Shown in pieces: positions 38,590-48,428 of a DNA stretch of 64,000 nt (the stretch's first letter is position 1; each line of letters starts with the position of its first letter). Position numbers and translations under genes: made by a program. The notes beneath the pieces are model-generated. The model saw only the letters and a program-made list of their open reading frames with translations. It did no database searches and was not told where the DNA came from. The stretch comes from Maribacter spongiicola (GTDB lineage: Bacteria > Bacteroidota > Bacteroidia > Flavobacteriales > Flavobacteriaceae), in the NCBI RefSeq assembly GCF_004364165.1, contig NZ_SOAY01000010.1:1794527-1858526 (forward strand), read 5' to 3'.

Positions 38590-40379
38590 TTTTCGAATAT
38601 TAATTTAAATGTAGTTCCTTCTCCTACTTTACTATCTATTGTTATTGTTGCATTAAGTGCTTCTAATTGAGATTTCACCAAAAAAAGTCCCATCCCTTTA
38701 CCAGAGATATTTCTATGAAAGCGTTTATATAATTTAAAGACATTATCGCCATGTCTTTCTAAATTTAATCCTATTCCATTATCTCGAACATACAACACTT
38801 TTTGTTTATGTTCCATGGCAGATTCAAATTGTATGTAAGAAGAGACATTTTCTCTTTTGTATTTAATAGCATTAGAAATGAAATTGTGAACAATGCTTTG
38901 TAAATAGAACTTAGAATATAAAATATGGTTCCAAGCCTCTAAATTTAATTGAACTTCAAAGCCAGTATTATCTAAAAGTGTTTCTGTAAATTCATTTTTA
39001 ACCTCAAGTATCAATTCTTTTAAATCGATATCAACTATTTTTATTTCTTTAGTATCAAGTATAGCTACATAGTCATTTATGTCTTCGGTCAGGTTAGTTA
39101 TACTTTTAGCTACTTGATCTAGTTTAGGTAGTAATTGATGTAATTTTTCAGGATTTTTTTCTTTCTGTATCATCTCAACAATCACTGACATACTGGTAAC
39201 TGGCGAGCGAAGGTTATGAGAAATTAAATAGTTGAAATCACTTAATTGCTTATTTCTTATTTCTAAGCTATTATTCATTTCATTGACCATTACATTATTC
39301 TCTTCTAATTTGTCTTTACTTCTTGTTAATAAGATGTTTTTATTTTCTAATTCTTTATAGAATAGTTCTTTTTCAATTCTATTTTTTTGAAAAATATAGC
39401 ATAGCGTTAGTAGACTAATAATTGAAATTATATTGAAGGTTAACATTCTTTCAAAGACAGGCTGTAATTCGGCTTTTACTACTCTTGAAGGTATTTCCAT
39501 GGCCAGAAGCCAATTAGATGGGGTTACTATTTCTTTTGGTAAGTTTGATTTAGAACCAAACGTAAATGTTGCTCCATTTAAATTAATGGATTGCTGCGAC
39601 CATATATGATCATTTTCAACAAAAGTGCTGTCTCGATTATGGCTTATTAATGTAGTTTTTAAAATACCGTCTATAGTGCTATTTTCATTTCCAGATTCAT
39701 AGGGCACATCTTCTTTTATAGTACTTGAACTTATAATTCTGTAATCCTCATCTAACAAATAAACATTTTTGTCTTCAACTGTGGATTTCATTTGGTCCAA
39801 AACATTTTTCATTTTAAAATTAATGACCACTAAACCTATTTGATTTTGTTCATTATCAAAAATAGGAGCCACAATTCTAATAACTGGTTTGTATGGTATT
39901 TCAATTTCCCCATTTTCTCTATTTAAGCTTATTTGAGAAAGATATATTTGATTTCTTTTTAATTGTAATCCTGCTTTTACATAAGGTTGGTGATATTTAT
40001 TTTGTAAAGCGCTAATTATAATAGAATCGTTTCCAACCCGTTCGGCTCTAAAAAATTCTTTTCCTTCTAAATCTATAAAGCGAAATTGATCATAAGTAGT
40101 AATATATTCAATAAGTTCTAGATAAGACCTTAAAAAGGAGGAATGCTCTACTAAAGGATCAAAATTCTTAGGATATTTTAGACTAGCCCAATAATTAGTA
40201 TTACGTAAAAAAGATTGGCATTGTTCTTCAAAGGAAACTTTCTTCATCGTGTTTGCCTTAATCTGACGCTCCGTAATATTTTTAATTAGTTCTGCCCTTT
40301 GGGAATTATATAAAAAAAGGGTAAGCACAAAAAGTGGCACATAAAGGATAATAAACATTTTTAAAACTCTCTTCCACAT
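38586..40379 (-). CDS. Membrane sensor histidine kinase with extracytoplasmic Cache-like domain
   Basis: 597 residues. TM1 (about 6-24) and TM2 (about 310-330) bracket a roughly 285-residue periplasmic domain of double-Cache type (RFIDLEGKEFFRAERVG, VIRIVAPIFDNEQNQIGLVVINF as landmarks). A coiled coil, a HisKA variant (H-box FNYLISHNLRSPVTS with N instead of D after H) and a HATPase (RDNGIGLN, GKGMGLFLVKSQ) follow. SHNLRSP is the group seen in Cache and GAF kinases of Bacteroidota. It presumably senses a small external ligand. It forms a pair with the overlapping receiver and lies between the LytTR relay and the polysaccharide locus. Confidence 0.9.
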   Translation of the reverse strand: MWKRVLKMFIILYVPLFVLTLFLYNSQRAELIKNITERQIKANTMKKVSFEEQCQSFLRNTNYWASLKYPKNFDPLVEHSSFLRSYLELIEYITTYDQFRFIDLEGKEFFRAERVGNDSIIISALQNKYHQPYVKAGLQLKRNQIYLSQISLNRENGEIEIPYKPVIRIVAPIFDNEQNQIGLVVINFKMKNVLDQMKSTVEDKNVYLLDEDYRIISSSTIKEDVPYESGNENSTIDGILKTTLISHNRDSTFVENDHIWSQQSINLNGATFTFGSKSNLPKEIVTPSNWLLAMEIPSRVVKAELQPVFERMLTFNIISIISLLTLCYIFQKNRIEKELFYKELENKNILLTRSKDKLEENNVMVNEMNNSLEIRNKQLSDFNYLISHNLRSPVTSMSVIVEMIQKEKNPEKLHQLLPKLDQVAKSITNLTEDINDYVAILDTKEIKIVDIDLKELILEVKNEFTETLLDNTGFEVQLNLEAWNHILYSKFYLQSIVHNFISNAIKYKRENVSSYIQFESAMEHKQKVLYVRDNGIGLNLERHGDNVFKLYKRFHRNISGKGMGLFLVKSQLEALNATITIDSKVGEGTTFKLIFEK

Positions 40380-40621
40380 AGTGCCTCGATTAGAGTTTCA
40401 TTTTCAATTGTAATTTTTGTTTTAGGTAGTGTTCTAATACCTTACGCTAAAATAAGTAAAATTCTTACATTTGTTAAGTAATCTAGAGACTTTTTTATGA
40501 AAAATGTGATGTCATTACATTCTAAAAACCATTGAAATTTAAGAACTTATGGGTTATGTTCTTCGTATTACTTTCTTACAATAGAAAAACGTATAAAAAT
40601 GTTCAAGATATTTGAACTAAT

Positions 40622-42685
40622 TTATTTATCTAAGTTCAATTTCTTGTAAAATAATGGGTTTTTTAAGAATAACCATTTTGCTTTTATCCCTATTTCGGTA
40701 AACTCGAATCCGGCTGCCGTAGCAGAGGCTATATTACTATATTTACCATATACATTTAAGCTAAACCGTTTAGAAAATTGACGTTGTACAGAGGCTTCAG
40801 CTCTAAAAATAGCCGTTTTGGCATCATCTTCTACTTGTTGAATACCTGTGGCAGCACTCGCCATATAGGTCGTTTTTTCTGAGATGTTACCTCGTACATC
40901 TGCAAATAATTCAACTGCTTTATATACTTCTGGACTAAAATAAATGGTAGGTACTTGATCTTTAAAAGTAATATACTGAAAGTTTACACCCATTTTTAAT
41001 GCAGGTTTACGTAGCACATTATAATATAAAGAAGTAAATAATAAGTTTCTAACGTTATCATCGCTCTGTTGTGTGTGCATTAGTTGCGTGTACCAACCAA
41101 AATTTACATTTGTACCAAGGTTATAATTAAGTCCGTAATGGTTTTGTACAATTTCACGCTCTATTAATTCAGCATTAAAACTCTGTACTTCTCGTTGATA
41201 CCCAAGTGTTAAGTTTTGCAATTTAAAAGGTTGCATGTCTAATTTAATATCTAAAACCGGTTGTGTATATGCATCATCTAAAAACCTAGAGTTGTTTAAA
41301 CCTAGTACCGTCTTTAGCACCGTTTTTGGAAATATTTTGTATTGTAGGCCTGCCAATAAAACATTAGAGGTTGCTTTATTATCGGTAACACTATTTTCCG
41401 TCGTTCTAAAAAAGTAAGAAACCGTAGTTCTAAATTTTGTACTAAAAGGGACATCAACGGTAGTATTGGTAAAAAATGCCACATTATTGCCATTGTCAAA
41501 AGTATAGGCTGCATGCTCTTCAATGGTAGGTGTATGCATTAAATTCAGCTTCTCAATAAAGCCTTTGGCATCTTTTTGATTTTCATAGAATTTTAGCGTT
41601 TGGTTCGCCATAAAGTAAGCCGGTAAAATTTTGTCAGATGCGAATAATGCATTTGCCTTACCTAAATTACCGTCAAAAGAAGCGCTGTCATTAACTAAAA
41701 TTCTATCATAACTTTCAACACTAGATTTTGCATCACCTGTATATAAACCTAAGGTGGCTTTTAAAGCATATATCCAATTTCTGTTTGGAAAATGAGCTTC
41801 TAAGCTATCTATTTTTTTACGGGCAGAAATAAACTTTTTATTCCATATTAATGCTTGAACATAACGATCGTATGTGTTTTCAGTAAGGGGTACATCATCA
41901 ATTTTATCCACTTTTACCGTTGCGCCTTTAGCAATAATTAGCGCCTCTTTGTCATTTTCATCTAAATGTTCTGCCAGTGCAATACCGTTTAAAGCTCTAA
42001 TAGAATCTTTAGGGTTAGTTGCATATCTAACATATATATCTTTTGCTTTGTCTGCCTCTTTTATAATGAGATATAAGTTCGCCAAGTTTATAAGAACATC
42101 TTTGTCTTCTGGGAAGTCTTCAAAAATTTTCTTTAGTGTTTGCTCTCCTTTACCGTACTGCTGATTATTTACAAATTCGCTTGCATAACCTAAACGCATA
42201 AATTTTCTAGAGACCTTTGCACTTGCATTTTCTGGATCTAGTTCAATTGCCTTTTCAACCCAACTTAATGCCAGTTCATATTCTTTTAAATTACTTAAGG
42301 TATTGGCAAACCCTAATACTGCACCGAATTTAGTCGGAAATTTTTCTACCAAATCTGCATATAAGGGTCTTGCTTGTTCATATTCTTTCGCCCATAAATA
42401 AGATTCGTTGTAATTAATTAAAATTTCAAAATCGCCAGGGTAATCTTTTAAAAGATCTGCGAACAAACCAGTTGATTTTTGTGGTTCGCCACTTAACCCA
42501 ACTGCACGCCCGTAACAGAGTAATGCGGTTTTATTATTAGGATCTGTTTTAAGGTATTCACCAAAAAAAAGTTCTGCTTCTTGAAAATCACCTTTCTCTA
42601 ATAAACCAAAGCCTTTGGTCATATCAGATTGAGCCTTTAAGAAGGATGAGGTTAAAAAAATAAGGAATACTACTTTACGAATCAT
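40622..42685 (-). CDS. TPR-repeat protein with C-terminal outer-membrane beta-barrel, candidate polysaccharide exporter
   Basis: 687 residues: signal peptide (1-18, ending FLKAQ), an array of tetratricopeptide repeats (about 20-350, for example GDFQEAELFFGEYLKTDPNN and YELALSWVEKAIELDPENA), and a C-terminal region (about 380-687) of alternating strands typical of an outer-membrane barrel (YaiO-like), ending in a basic tail. Periplasmic TPRs fused to a 16-18 strand barrel are the layout of synthase-dependent exporters such as PgaA and BcsC. It is divergent from flippase 1 and shares that regulatory region. Export of the polysaccharide made by the neighbouring genes is inference. Confidence 0.78.
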   Translation of the reverse strand: MIRKVVFLIFLTSSFLKAQSDMTKGFGLLEKGDFQEAELFFGEYLKTDPNNKTALLCYGRAVGLSGEPQKSTGLFADLLKDYPGDFEILINYNESYLWAKEYEQARPLYADLVEKFPTKFGAVLGFANTLSNLKEYELALSWVEKAIELDPENASAKVSRKFMRLGYASEFVNNQQYGKGEQTLKKIFEDFPEDKDVLINLANLYLIIKEADKAKDIYVRYATNPKDSIRALNGIALAEHLDENDKEALIIAKGATVKVDKIDDVPLTENTYDRYVQALIWNKKFISARKKIDSLEAHFPNRNWIYALKATLGLYTGDAKSSVESYDRILVNDSASFDGNLGKANALFASDKILPAYFMANQTLKFYENQKDAKGFIEKLNLMHTPTIEEHAAYTFDNGNNVAFFTNTTVDVPFSTKFRTTVSYFFRTTENSVTDNKATSNVLLAGLQYKIFPKTVLKTVLGLNNSRFLDDAYTQPVLDIKLDMQPFKLQNLTLGYQREVQSFNAELIEREIVQNHYGLNYNLGTNVNFGWYTQLMHTQQSDDNVRNLLFTSLYYNVLRKPALKMGVNFQYITFKDQVPTIYFSPEVYKAVELFADVRGNISEKTTYMASAATGIQQVEDDAKTAIFRAEASVQRQFSKRFSLNVYGKYSNIASATAAGFEFTEIGIKAKWLFLKNPLFYKKLNLDK

Positions 42686-42798
42686 TTAAAGTGAGATTAA
42701 TACTACAAATACCTAACGGTAATTATTGCGATTTATTTGTCTTTTTCAATATTGTAAAGATAAAATTCACTTCACCGTAACGGAAGTACAATAGTTGT

Positions 42799-42867
42799 CA
42801 CTCGTCTACAGTAAATGGTCATCGACCTAAAGTCCCTAAAATATAAGGGTAACCTTTATGATATTTG
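42799..42867 (+). promoter_or_regulatory. LytTR-type regulated promoter B (flippase 1)
   Basis: Direct repeats CACTCGTCTACAG (from 42799) and CATCGACCTAAAG (from 42820) are 21 bp apart. The -7-like GATATTTG ends at 42867, 47 bp after the start of the second repeat. No -33 TTG. The site lies between the divergent exporter and flippase genes. Confidence 0.78.
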
Positions 42868-42910
42868 ATGTAGAACCAAGTCAATGTTGAGACTTAAAAA
42901 AAATGTGATT

Positions 42911-44158
42911 ATGATAGCAATTAGACTAGTACTACAAAAAATGTCTCCAGAAAAGTTATTTATGGGGAGTGTACTCGTAGTAAATGGAGGTAATTATTTC
43001 TATAACCTAATATTGGGTAGATTGCTTGGTCCGGCAGCATATAGTGAGGCTGCGTTACTCATTACCCTACTACTCGTGTTATCTTTTTTAGGAATGACTT
43101 TTCAATTGGCTACAGCAAAATTTGCAATCTTGTTCAGCAATGATGACTGGGTGGCTTTTAACCGATTGTCATATAAGTATGCTTTAGGTTTTGGTACATT
43201 AACAGGCATTTTACTGTTTGCCTTTGCTGGTAGCTTACAAGAACTATTTCATACAGAATCTTCTCTGTTATTCAAAACCCTTGCAGTATCGGTGCCTTTG
43301 TATTTTATTATGTCGGTTAATCGAGGAAGATACCAGGGTAAACAAGATTATCAGAACCTATCATTGACCTACCAAACAGAAATGTGGAGTCGTTTAGTTT
43401 TGACCTTAGGTTTATTATGGCTTGTACCTAAAAATCCGGCTTTCTTGGTGGCGTTGGGTATTGGTGTTTCTTTCCTATTCGGATTAATACCTTCTAATTT
43501 CAATCTAAAAAGGATTACCCCAAAAGTTACCTTATCCAAAGAAAATAAAAGAAAAGTAATTAGTTTTATAGTACTGACCGCTTGTTATGAACTCACCCAA
43601 ATTATCATTAATAACAGTGATATTCTTTTGGTAAAACATTATTTCGATACTGTAGAAGCGGGACTCTATGCTTCTTTGGCGATGATTGGGCGAGTGGTAT
43701 ATTTTGTCGCTTGGATGTTCGTAATGCTGCTGCTACCTGCAGTTGTTCAAAAGCAGAAAGATGGCGAGCCAACCGCACCCATATTGATAAAGTTTATAAG
43801 TTATGTGGGGATATTGGCTGTCGTTATAGTTTTCTGCTGTGCCGTTTTTCCTGAATTCATAATACAATTAATGTTTGGCGAAGCTTATACCTCAATGGCA
43901 CCGTTGTTATGGCAATATGCTCTGGCAACTTCTTTATTTGCAATCTCAAATATATTTGCCTATTACTTTTTATCACTAGATAAATATATACCTGTGATAC
44001 TCTCTGGCGTGTTGGGTATATCTCAAATTGTTATGATCATTTTTTTTCATAGCACCTTATATATGGTGGTACAGGTTCAAATTATAGCTATGGTTACATT
44101 GTTGGTAGCACAGCTACTTTATTTCGCTCATAATAACATATTGAACAAGACCTCTTAA
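42911..44158 (+). CDS. Polysaccharide flippase (oligosaccharide translocase) 1
   Basis: About 415 residues with 12 or so membrane helices, of the Wzx/MVF polysaccharide-transporter superfamily: N-terminal MGSVLVVNGGNYFYNLILGRLLGPAAY, central QIIINNSDILLVKHYFD and the FAYYFLSLDKY motif near the end (all landmarks). It would flip lipid-linked sugar across the inner membrane. The frame starts at 42884, but the ATG at 42911 aligns with the start of its paralogue (flippase 2, about 5 kb downstream), so I use it. The two flippases are close paralogues throughout. Regulated by promoter B and ended by a terminator. Confidence 0.9.
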   Translation: MIAIRLVLQKMSPEKLFMGSVLVVNGGNYFYNLILGRLLGPAAYSEAALLITLLLVLSFLGMTFQLATAKFAILFSNDDWVAFNRLSYKYALGFGTLTGILLFAFAGSLQELFHTESSLLFKTLAVSVPLYFIMSVNRGRYQGKQDYQNLSLTYQTEMWSRLVLTLGLLWLVPKNPAFLVALGIGVSFLFGLIPSNFNLKRITPKVTLSKENKRKVISFIVLTACYELTQIIINNSDILLVKHYFDTVEAGLYASLAMIGRVVYFVAWMFVMLLLPAVVQKQKDGEPTAPILIKFISYVGILAVVIVFCCAVFPEFIIQLMFGEAYTSMAPLLWQYALATSLFAISNIFAYYFLSLDKYIPVILSGVLGISQIVMIIFFHSTLYMVVQVQIIAMVTLLVAQLLYFAHNNILNKTS

Positions 44159-44180
44159 TACTTTAATTTTAGGTGGGTCT

Positions 44181-44214
44181 AGCCCGAGGAAATCCCCCAT
44201 CTTCGGGCTTTTTT
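44181..44214 (+). terminator. Terminator after flippase 1
   Basis: AGCCCGA pairs with TCGGGCT around a short loop, followed by six T. Confidence 0.8.
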
Positions 44215-44310
44215 ATTTATCATATTGTAAAAAGGGTAAATTTTTCTGTTTGTAATGGATTGCTTTAAAGATGTATGATAATTAAATAAGGCTTAACTAG
44301 TATTTTCTTC

Positions 44311-44379
44311 CATTCGTCTATAGTAACGCTTCATCCACCTAAAATCAGATTAAAATTCTGCATCATAGTTAGATATTTG
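44311..44379 (+). promoter_or_regulatory. LytTR-type regulated promoter C (GT4 gene 1)
   Basis: Repeats CATTCGTCTATAG (from 44311) and CATCCACCTAAAA (from 44332) are 21 bp apart, and GATATTTG ends at 44379, again 47 bp after the second repeat start. With the preceding base the first repeat reads CCATTCGTC, one mismatch from the AlgR site CCGTTCGTC. Confidence 0.8.
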
Positions 44380-44417
44380 TAGAAGAAATAGCCCAATAGT
44401 ATTTTAAACCTTAACCT

Positions 44418-45647
44418 ATGAGACTTGCAATTGTAACCGCTTATCCACCAAGTAAAGTAACATTGACCGAATACGGTTATCACTTGGTAAAACACTTTAG
44501 ACTTCAAAAAGAAGTAACAGAAATAATTTTGATTACCGATAAGACAGAAGGTGAAAAAGACCTTAGTTTTAATGAAGACGGATGCAATATAACGGTTAAA
44601 GAGTGCTGGAATTTTAATGATTACAAAAATATCTTTAAAATCAATCGTGCTATTTCAGAAACAAAGCCCGATGCTGTACTTTTTAACTTACAGTTTTTAA
44701 AATTCGGAGATAAAAAAATACCAGCTGCGCTTGGGTTAATGTTACCTTTAATGTGCAAGTTAAAAGGTATACCAACTATTTCTTTACTACATAATATATT
44801 AGAACAAGTAGATTTAGATAACGCTGGTATTACTTCAAATAAAGTGCTACAGAAAGTCTATAATGGTATAGGTAATATATTAACAAGGTTTATATTGGCT
44901 TCAGATATTGTTGCGGTAACTATTAGTAAATACCAAACCATATTAGAAAAGAAATATAAATCTAGAAATGTGGTTTTAATTCCACATGGCTCTTTTGAAA
45001 CTCCGCCAACACCAGATTATAGTTTACCTGCCGGACCGAAAAAAGTAATGGCCTTTGGTAAGTTCGGTACGTATAAAAAGGTTGAGATTATGATTGAAGC
45101 GATCGAGTTAATTAGGCAACGTACCAATGAAGATATTGAAATTGTAATTGCAGGTACAGATAGCCCAAATACACCTGGGTACTTAGAAAGTATGAAAAAG
45201 AAATATGCTCATGTAAACCAACTACTTTTTACGGGTTATGTTGCAGAAGAAGATGTACCCGTACTATTTGGTGAAAGCGCTGTAGTTGTTTTCCCATATA
45301 CATCTACAACAGGTAGTTCTGGTGTATTGAACCTAGCCGGTAGTTATGGTAAAGCGGTTGCGTTGCCAGATTTAGGTGACCTTAGTATACTGGTAAAAGA
45401 AGAAGGATATAAAGGAGAGTTCTTCGAACCTGAAAGTGCAACTTCATTGGCAGATGCCATAGAAAATATTTTAATGCATGATTCTTATAGAACATATTTG
45501 GCAAAGGCGAATTATAGAGCAGCGTGTTCTTTTCCTATGGAAGATATTACGAAAATGTATATAGAATATTTTGAATTATTACAAGTTGCAAAACATAAAG
45601 GGTTCACTTTAGATGTACCCATGGTTGAAAAAGAATTAATGGCATAA
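44418..45647 (+). CDS. GT4-type glycosyltransferase 1
   Basis: 409 residues with the GT-B fold: N-terminal IVTAYPPSKVTLTEYGYHLVKHF and a C-terminal Rossmann half starting at KVMAFGKFGTYKKVEIMIEA (landmarks), TDSPNTPGYLE, and LFTGYVAEEDVPVLF. It resembles GT4 enzymes that transfer sugar from a nucleotide donor to a lipid carrier or growing polymer. The canonical E-x7-E donor motif is not conserved: its place reads TTGSSGVLNLAGS. A paralogue of exactly the same length lies about 4 kb downstream with the same change. It is transcribed from its own promoter C. Confidence 0.88.
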   Translation: MRLAIVTAYPPSKVTLTEYGYHLVKHFRLQKEVTEIILITDKTEGEKDLSFNEDGCNITVKECWNFNDYKNIFKINRAISETKPDAVLFNLQFLKFGDKKIPAALGLMLPLMCKLKGIPTISLLHNILEQVDLDNAGITSNKVLQKVYNGIGNILTRFILASDIVAVTISKYQTILEKKYKSRNVVLIPHGSFETPPTPDYSLPAGPKKVMAFGKFGTYKKVEIMIEAIELIRQRTNEDIEIVIAGTDSPNTPGYLESMKKKYAHVNQLLFTGYVAEEDVPVLFGESAVVVFPYTSTTGSSGVLNLAGSYGKAVALPDLGDLSILVKEEGYKGEFFEPESATSLADAIENILMHDSYRTYLAKANYRAACSFPMEDITKMYIEYFELLQVAKHKGFTLDVPMVEKELMA

Positions 45648-45668
45648 AGTTTTTGGTTAGGTTTTGTG

Positions 45669-45707
45669 AAAAAGGGGGTAGTGTGGTTAGCTATTCCCTT
45701 TTTATTT
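45669..45707 (+). terminator. Terminator after GT4 gene 1
   Basis: AAAAAGGGGGTAG pairs with CTATTCCCTTTTT (two G-T pairs) around TGTGGTTAG, followed by T-rich sequence. Confidence 0.75.
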
Positions 45708-45929
45708 TTACTTTTTTTAAAATATTTTTTAGCATGTTTCATATACTTTTTACTAAGACCATTTAATATATATATTAAGGTATAATATAGTACGAATACT
45801 GGTTTTTAGGTAAGAACCAGGCGTTTAGAGTCATTATTCTGAAAATAAAATTTTTAATTTCTTTTTTGAAAACTACAATTTTTGTGAAAATATGCGTTAT
45901 ATGTAAGTTAAATCTTACTTACGTAAACC

Positions 45930-47069
45930 ATGAAAATACTTACCATAGATGATCAACAGCTTATTTTATTGTCTGTTGAGAAAAGACTTACTGAATTAGG
46001 TTATGATGTAAAAACTGCAGATTCTGGTAAAAAAGGAATAGAAGTATATGATTCGTTTGAACCAGACTTAGTTCTTGTAGATATCAATATGCCAGATATG
46101 TCTGGTTTAGATGTTGTTAAACATATTAAAGAAGGCAAGCGTAATACTACTCCGGTATTAGTGATGTCGGGTAACACCGATGAAACCATTATTACAGATG
46201 GCTTTACTTTAGGTATTGACGATTATATGAAGAAACCTGTGAGTTTGTCTGAAATGGCGGCTCGTATTAAAAGGTTGATCGGCGCACCAGTTGTAGAATT
46301 GAACCCGCAAGAGTCTAGTAGTGCAAGAATGCTTCAAAAAAATTGTGTGGGGGTCGTTATACCTTGTTATAATGAAGAAGAACGTCTTTTAGGTAAAGAG
46401 TTCAGAGATTTTGCACACAGTAACCTTGGTTACCATCTTTGTTTTGTAAACGATGGTAGTACAGATAAAACTTTAGAAGTTTTAGAAGAACTAAGAAAAG
46501 GCAACGAAAGTAATATTAGTATATACGATTGTGAGAAAAATGGAGGTAAGGCAGAAGCGGTTCGCTTGGGTATGCTACACATGGCAAAAGATCCTCAATT
46601 AGATTATATCGGATTTTTAGATGCCGATCTCTCTACCGATTTCAGAGATTTTGACGATTTAGTCGAAACCTTAGACAACTCTGAATTTAAAATTGTTAGT
46701 GGTTCTAGAATGAGTAGAATGGGTGCAGATATTACTAAAGAATCTGCTCGTAAGATAATTAGTATGACTATTAATCTTATCATTAGAACCATTTTAAGAA
46801 TGCCGTTTAATGATACGCAATGTGGAGCAAAAGTTATGGATCGCTCAGTAGTTCCTTTACTTTTTAGCAAACCTTTTATTACCAAATGGTTGTTCGATGT
46901 TGAAATGTTTATTCGAATGAGAAAATATTATGGTAAAACAGAAGCCAAAAAACTTATTTGTGAGCAGCCATTAAAAAGATGGATACATGCCGATGGTTCT
47001 AAACTATCCATGAAAGATTCTGTAAAGATTGTTGGTCAGTTGGCAAAAATCGCTTTCGTCTACAGATAA
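45930..47069 (+). CDS. Response-regulator receiver fused to GT2 glycosyltransferase, copy 1
   Basis: 379 residues in two parts. Residues 1-120 are a complete receiver: acidic pocket D7-D8, phosphoacceptor D51 in LVDINMPDMSG, S80 and K102 (MKKPVS). Residues 138-379 are a GT2 glycosyltransferase of the dolichyl-phosphate glucosyl/mannosyl type: VVIPCYNEEERLL, NDGSTD (174-179), DxD as D231-A-D233, TQCGAKVMDR and WLFDVE. There is no membrane helix. This would be a sugar-transferase whose activity is set by phosphorylation from a histidine kinase, an architecture I know of in no characterised system. It sits between GT4 copy 1 and flippase 2. Confidence 0.9.
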   Translation: MKILTIDDQQLILLSVEKRLTELGYDVKTADSGKKGIEVYDSFEPDLVLVDINMPDMSGLDVVKHIKEGKRNTTPVLVMSGNTDETIITDGFTLGIDDYMKKPVSLSEMAARIKRLIGAPVVELNPQESSSARMLQKNCVGVVIPCYNEEERLLGKEFRDFAHSNLGYHLCFVNDGSTDKTLEVLEELRKGNESNISIYDCEKNGGKAEAVRLGMLHMAKDPQLDYIGFLDADLSTDFRDFDDLVETLDNSEFKIVSGSRMSRMGADITKESARKIISMTINLIIRTILRMPFNDTQCGAKVMDRSVVPLLFSKPFITKWLFDVEMFIRMRKYYGKTEAKKLICEQPLKRWIHADGSKLSMKDSVKIVGQLAKIAFVYR

Positions 47070-47107
47070 ATTAATACTACCAAACCCCCGAAAACCCTAT
47101 CAAAATC

Positions 47108-48379
47108 ATGACAGCAATTAAATTGGCTTTAAAGCGCATTTCCCCAAAACATTTGTTTATGGGCAGTGCTTTGCTGGTAAATGGTGGTAACTATTTATAC
47201 AATTTACTATTAGGTAGATTACTTGGTCCTGAGGCTTTTGCCGATGCCGCACTTTTAGTGACATTGCTTTTAGTGTTGTCTTTTGTTGGTATGACTTTTC
47301 AATTGGCAACCACAAAATTTGCTGTATTATTCACAGATTATACATGGATCGCTTTTAAGAATACAATGTATAGATATGCATTGGTATTCGGTGTATTGAC
47401 GGGTATTCTTGTACTCATTTTTTCTAAAAATTTACAAGCACTCTTTAATACGCAGAACCATTACATGTTCATGATATTCGCTGTTGCCATACCCTTGTAC
47501 TTTGTTATGAGTGTAAACAGGGGTAGATTTCAAGGTAAGCATGACTTCGGTAAATTAGCCGGTACCTACCAGACAGAAATGTGGAGTAGGCTATTGATTA
47601 CATTTGCCCTATTGTTATTGGTGCCCTTTGAACCGGGAATTTTAATTGCAGCAGGTATTGCACTTTCTTTTGTATTCGGACTTTTTCCGTCAGATTTTAA
47701 AGGTGTTCAAGTTTTTTCTAAGGATAAATTAGCTGCAGTAGAATTAAAACAAGTCTGGATTTTTATTGGTCTTACGGCTGGTTATGAACTTACGCAAATT
47801 ATTATAAACAATAGCGATATTTTATTGGTCAAACATTATTTCGATGATAAACAGGCTGGCTTGTATTCATCATTGGCATTGATCGGTAGGGTAGTGTACT
47901 TTGTTGCTTGGATGTTCGTAATGCTTTTAATGCCAACCGTCATTCAAAAACAAAAAGATGGTGAGCCAACGGCTCCGGTTCTTTTTAAGTATGTATTCTT
48001 TATTGGTGGCTTATCTACCTTTATAGTTTTTGTGTGCTTTCTATTTCCGAATTTGATTATTACGTTAATGTTCGGTGATGCGTATTTATCTATTGCACAT
48101 TTACTTTGGAAGTATGCTTTGGCGACATCGCTATTCGCAGTCTCTAATATTTTTGCATATTACTTTTTGTCGTTAAATCAATATTCACCTGTCATATTAT
48201 CAGGATTGTTAGGCTTTTCTCAAGTGGCACTCATTATGCTTTATCATGATAATCTTGAAACCGTAGTTCACATGCAAATTATTGCCATGGTCATACTATT
48301 GGTAGCACAATTATTATTTTTCATTATCAAAAATAAAAAGGATTCATCAGCCTTAAAAAAACAAAATAATTTGGTTTAG
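47108..48379 (+). CDS. Polysaccharide flippase 2
   Basis: 423 residues, a paralogue of flippase 1 along the full length: ISPKHLFMGSALLVNGGNY, RGRFQGKHDF, the QIIINNSDILLVKHYFDD helix (landmark), MLLMPTVIQKQKDGEPTAPVLFK and FAYYFLSLNQY near the end. It begins 38 bp after the receiver-GT2 stop and is probably read through from it, in contrast with copy 1, which has its own regulated promoter. It ends 49 bp before GT4 copy 2. Presumed function is translocation of a lipid-linked glycan. Confidence 0.9.
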   Translation: MTAIKLALKRISPKHLFMGSALLVNGGNYLYNLLLGRLLGPEAFADAALLVTLLLVLSFVGMTFQLATTKFAVLFTDYTWIAFKNTMYRYALVFGVLTGILVLIFSKNLQALFNTQNHYMFMIFAVAIPLYFVMSVNRGRFQGKHDFGKLAGTYQTEMWSRLLITFALLLLVPFEPGILIAAGIALSFVFGLFPSDFKGVQVFSKDKLAAVELKQVWIFIGLTAGYELTQIIINNSDILLVKHYFDDKQAGLYSSLALIGRVVYFVAWMFVMLLMPTVIQKQKDGEPTAPVLFKYVFFIGGLSTFIVFVCFLFPNLIITLMFGDAYLSIAHLLWKYALATSLFAVSNIFAYYFLSLNQYSPVILSGLLGFSQVALIMLYHDNLETVVHMQIIAMVILLVAQLLFFIIKNKKDSSALKKQNNLV

Positions 48380-48428
48380 CACGACTATGCCAACACAAAA
48401 TAACCCTGTATACTAAAATTTATTTCAA

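Noticed and set aside
42706..42753. The same repeat promoter on the minus strand for the exporter gene
   Set aside because: GGTATTTG is a weak -7 and no repeat is found at the matching distance; shared control with flippase 1 would have to come from site B acting divergently.
45811..45884. Possible LytTR repeats upstream of receiver-GT2 copy 1
   Set aside because: CATTATTCTGAAA looks partly like a repeat, but there is no partner 21 bp away and AATTTTTG is at the wrong distance.
47053..47086. A fifth LytTR-like site before flippase 2 (CTTTCGTCTACAG with CTACCAAA 21 bp on)
   Set aside because: The first repeat is inside the receiver-GT2 coding end, and a -7 element at the required 47 bp would fall past the flippase start codon, where none exists.
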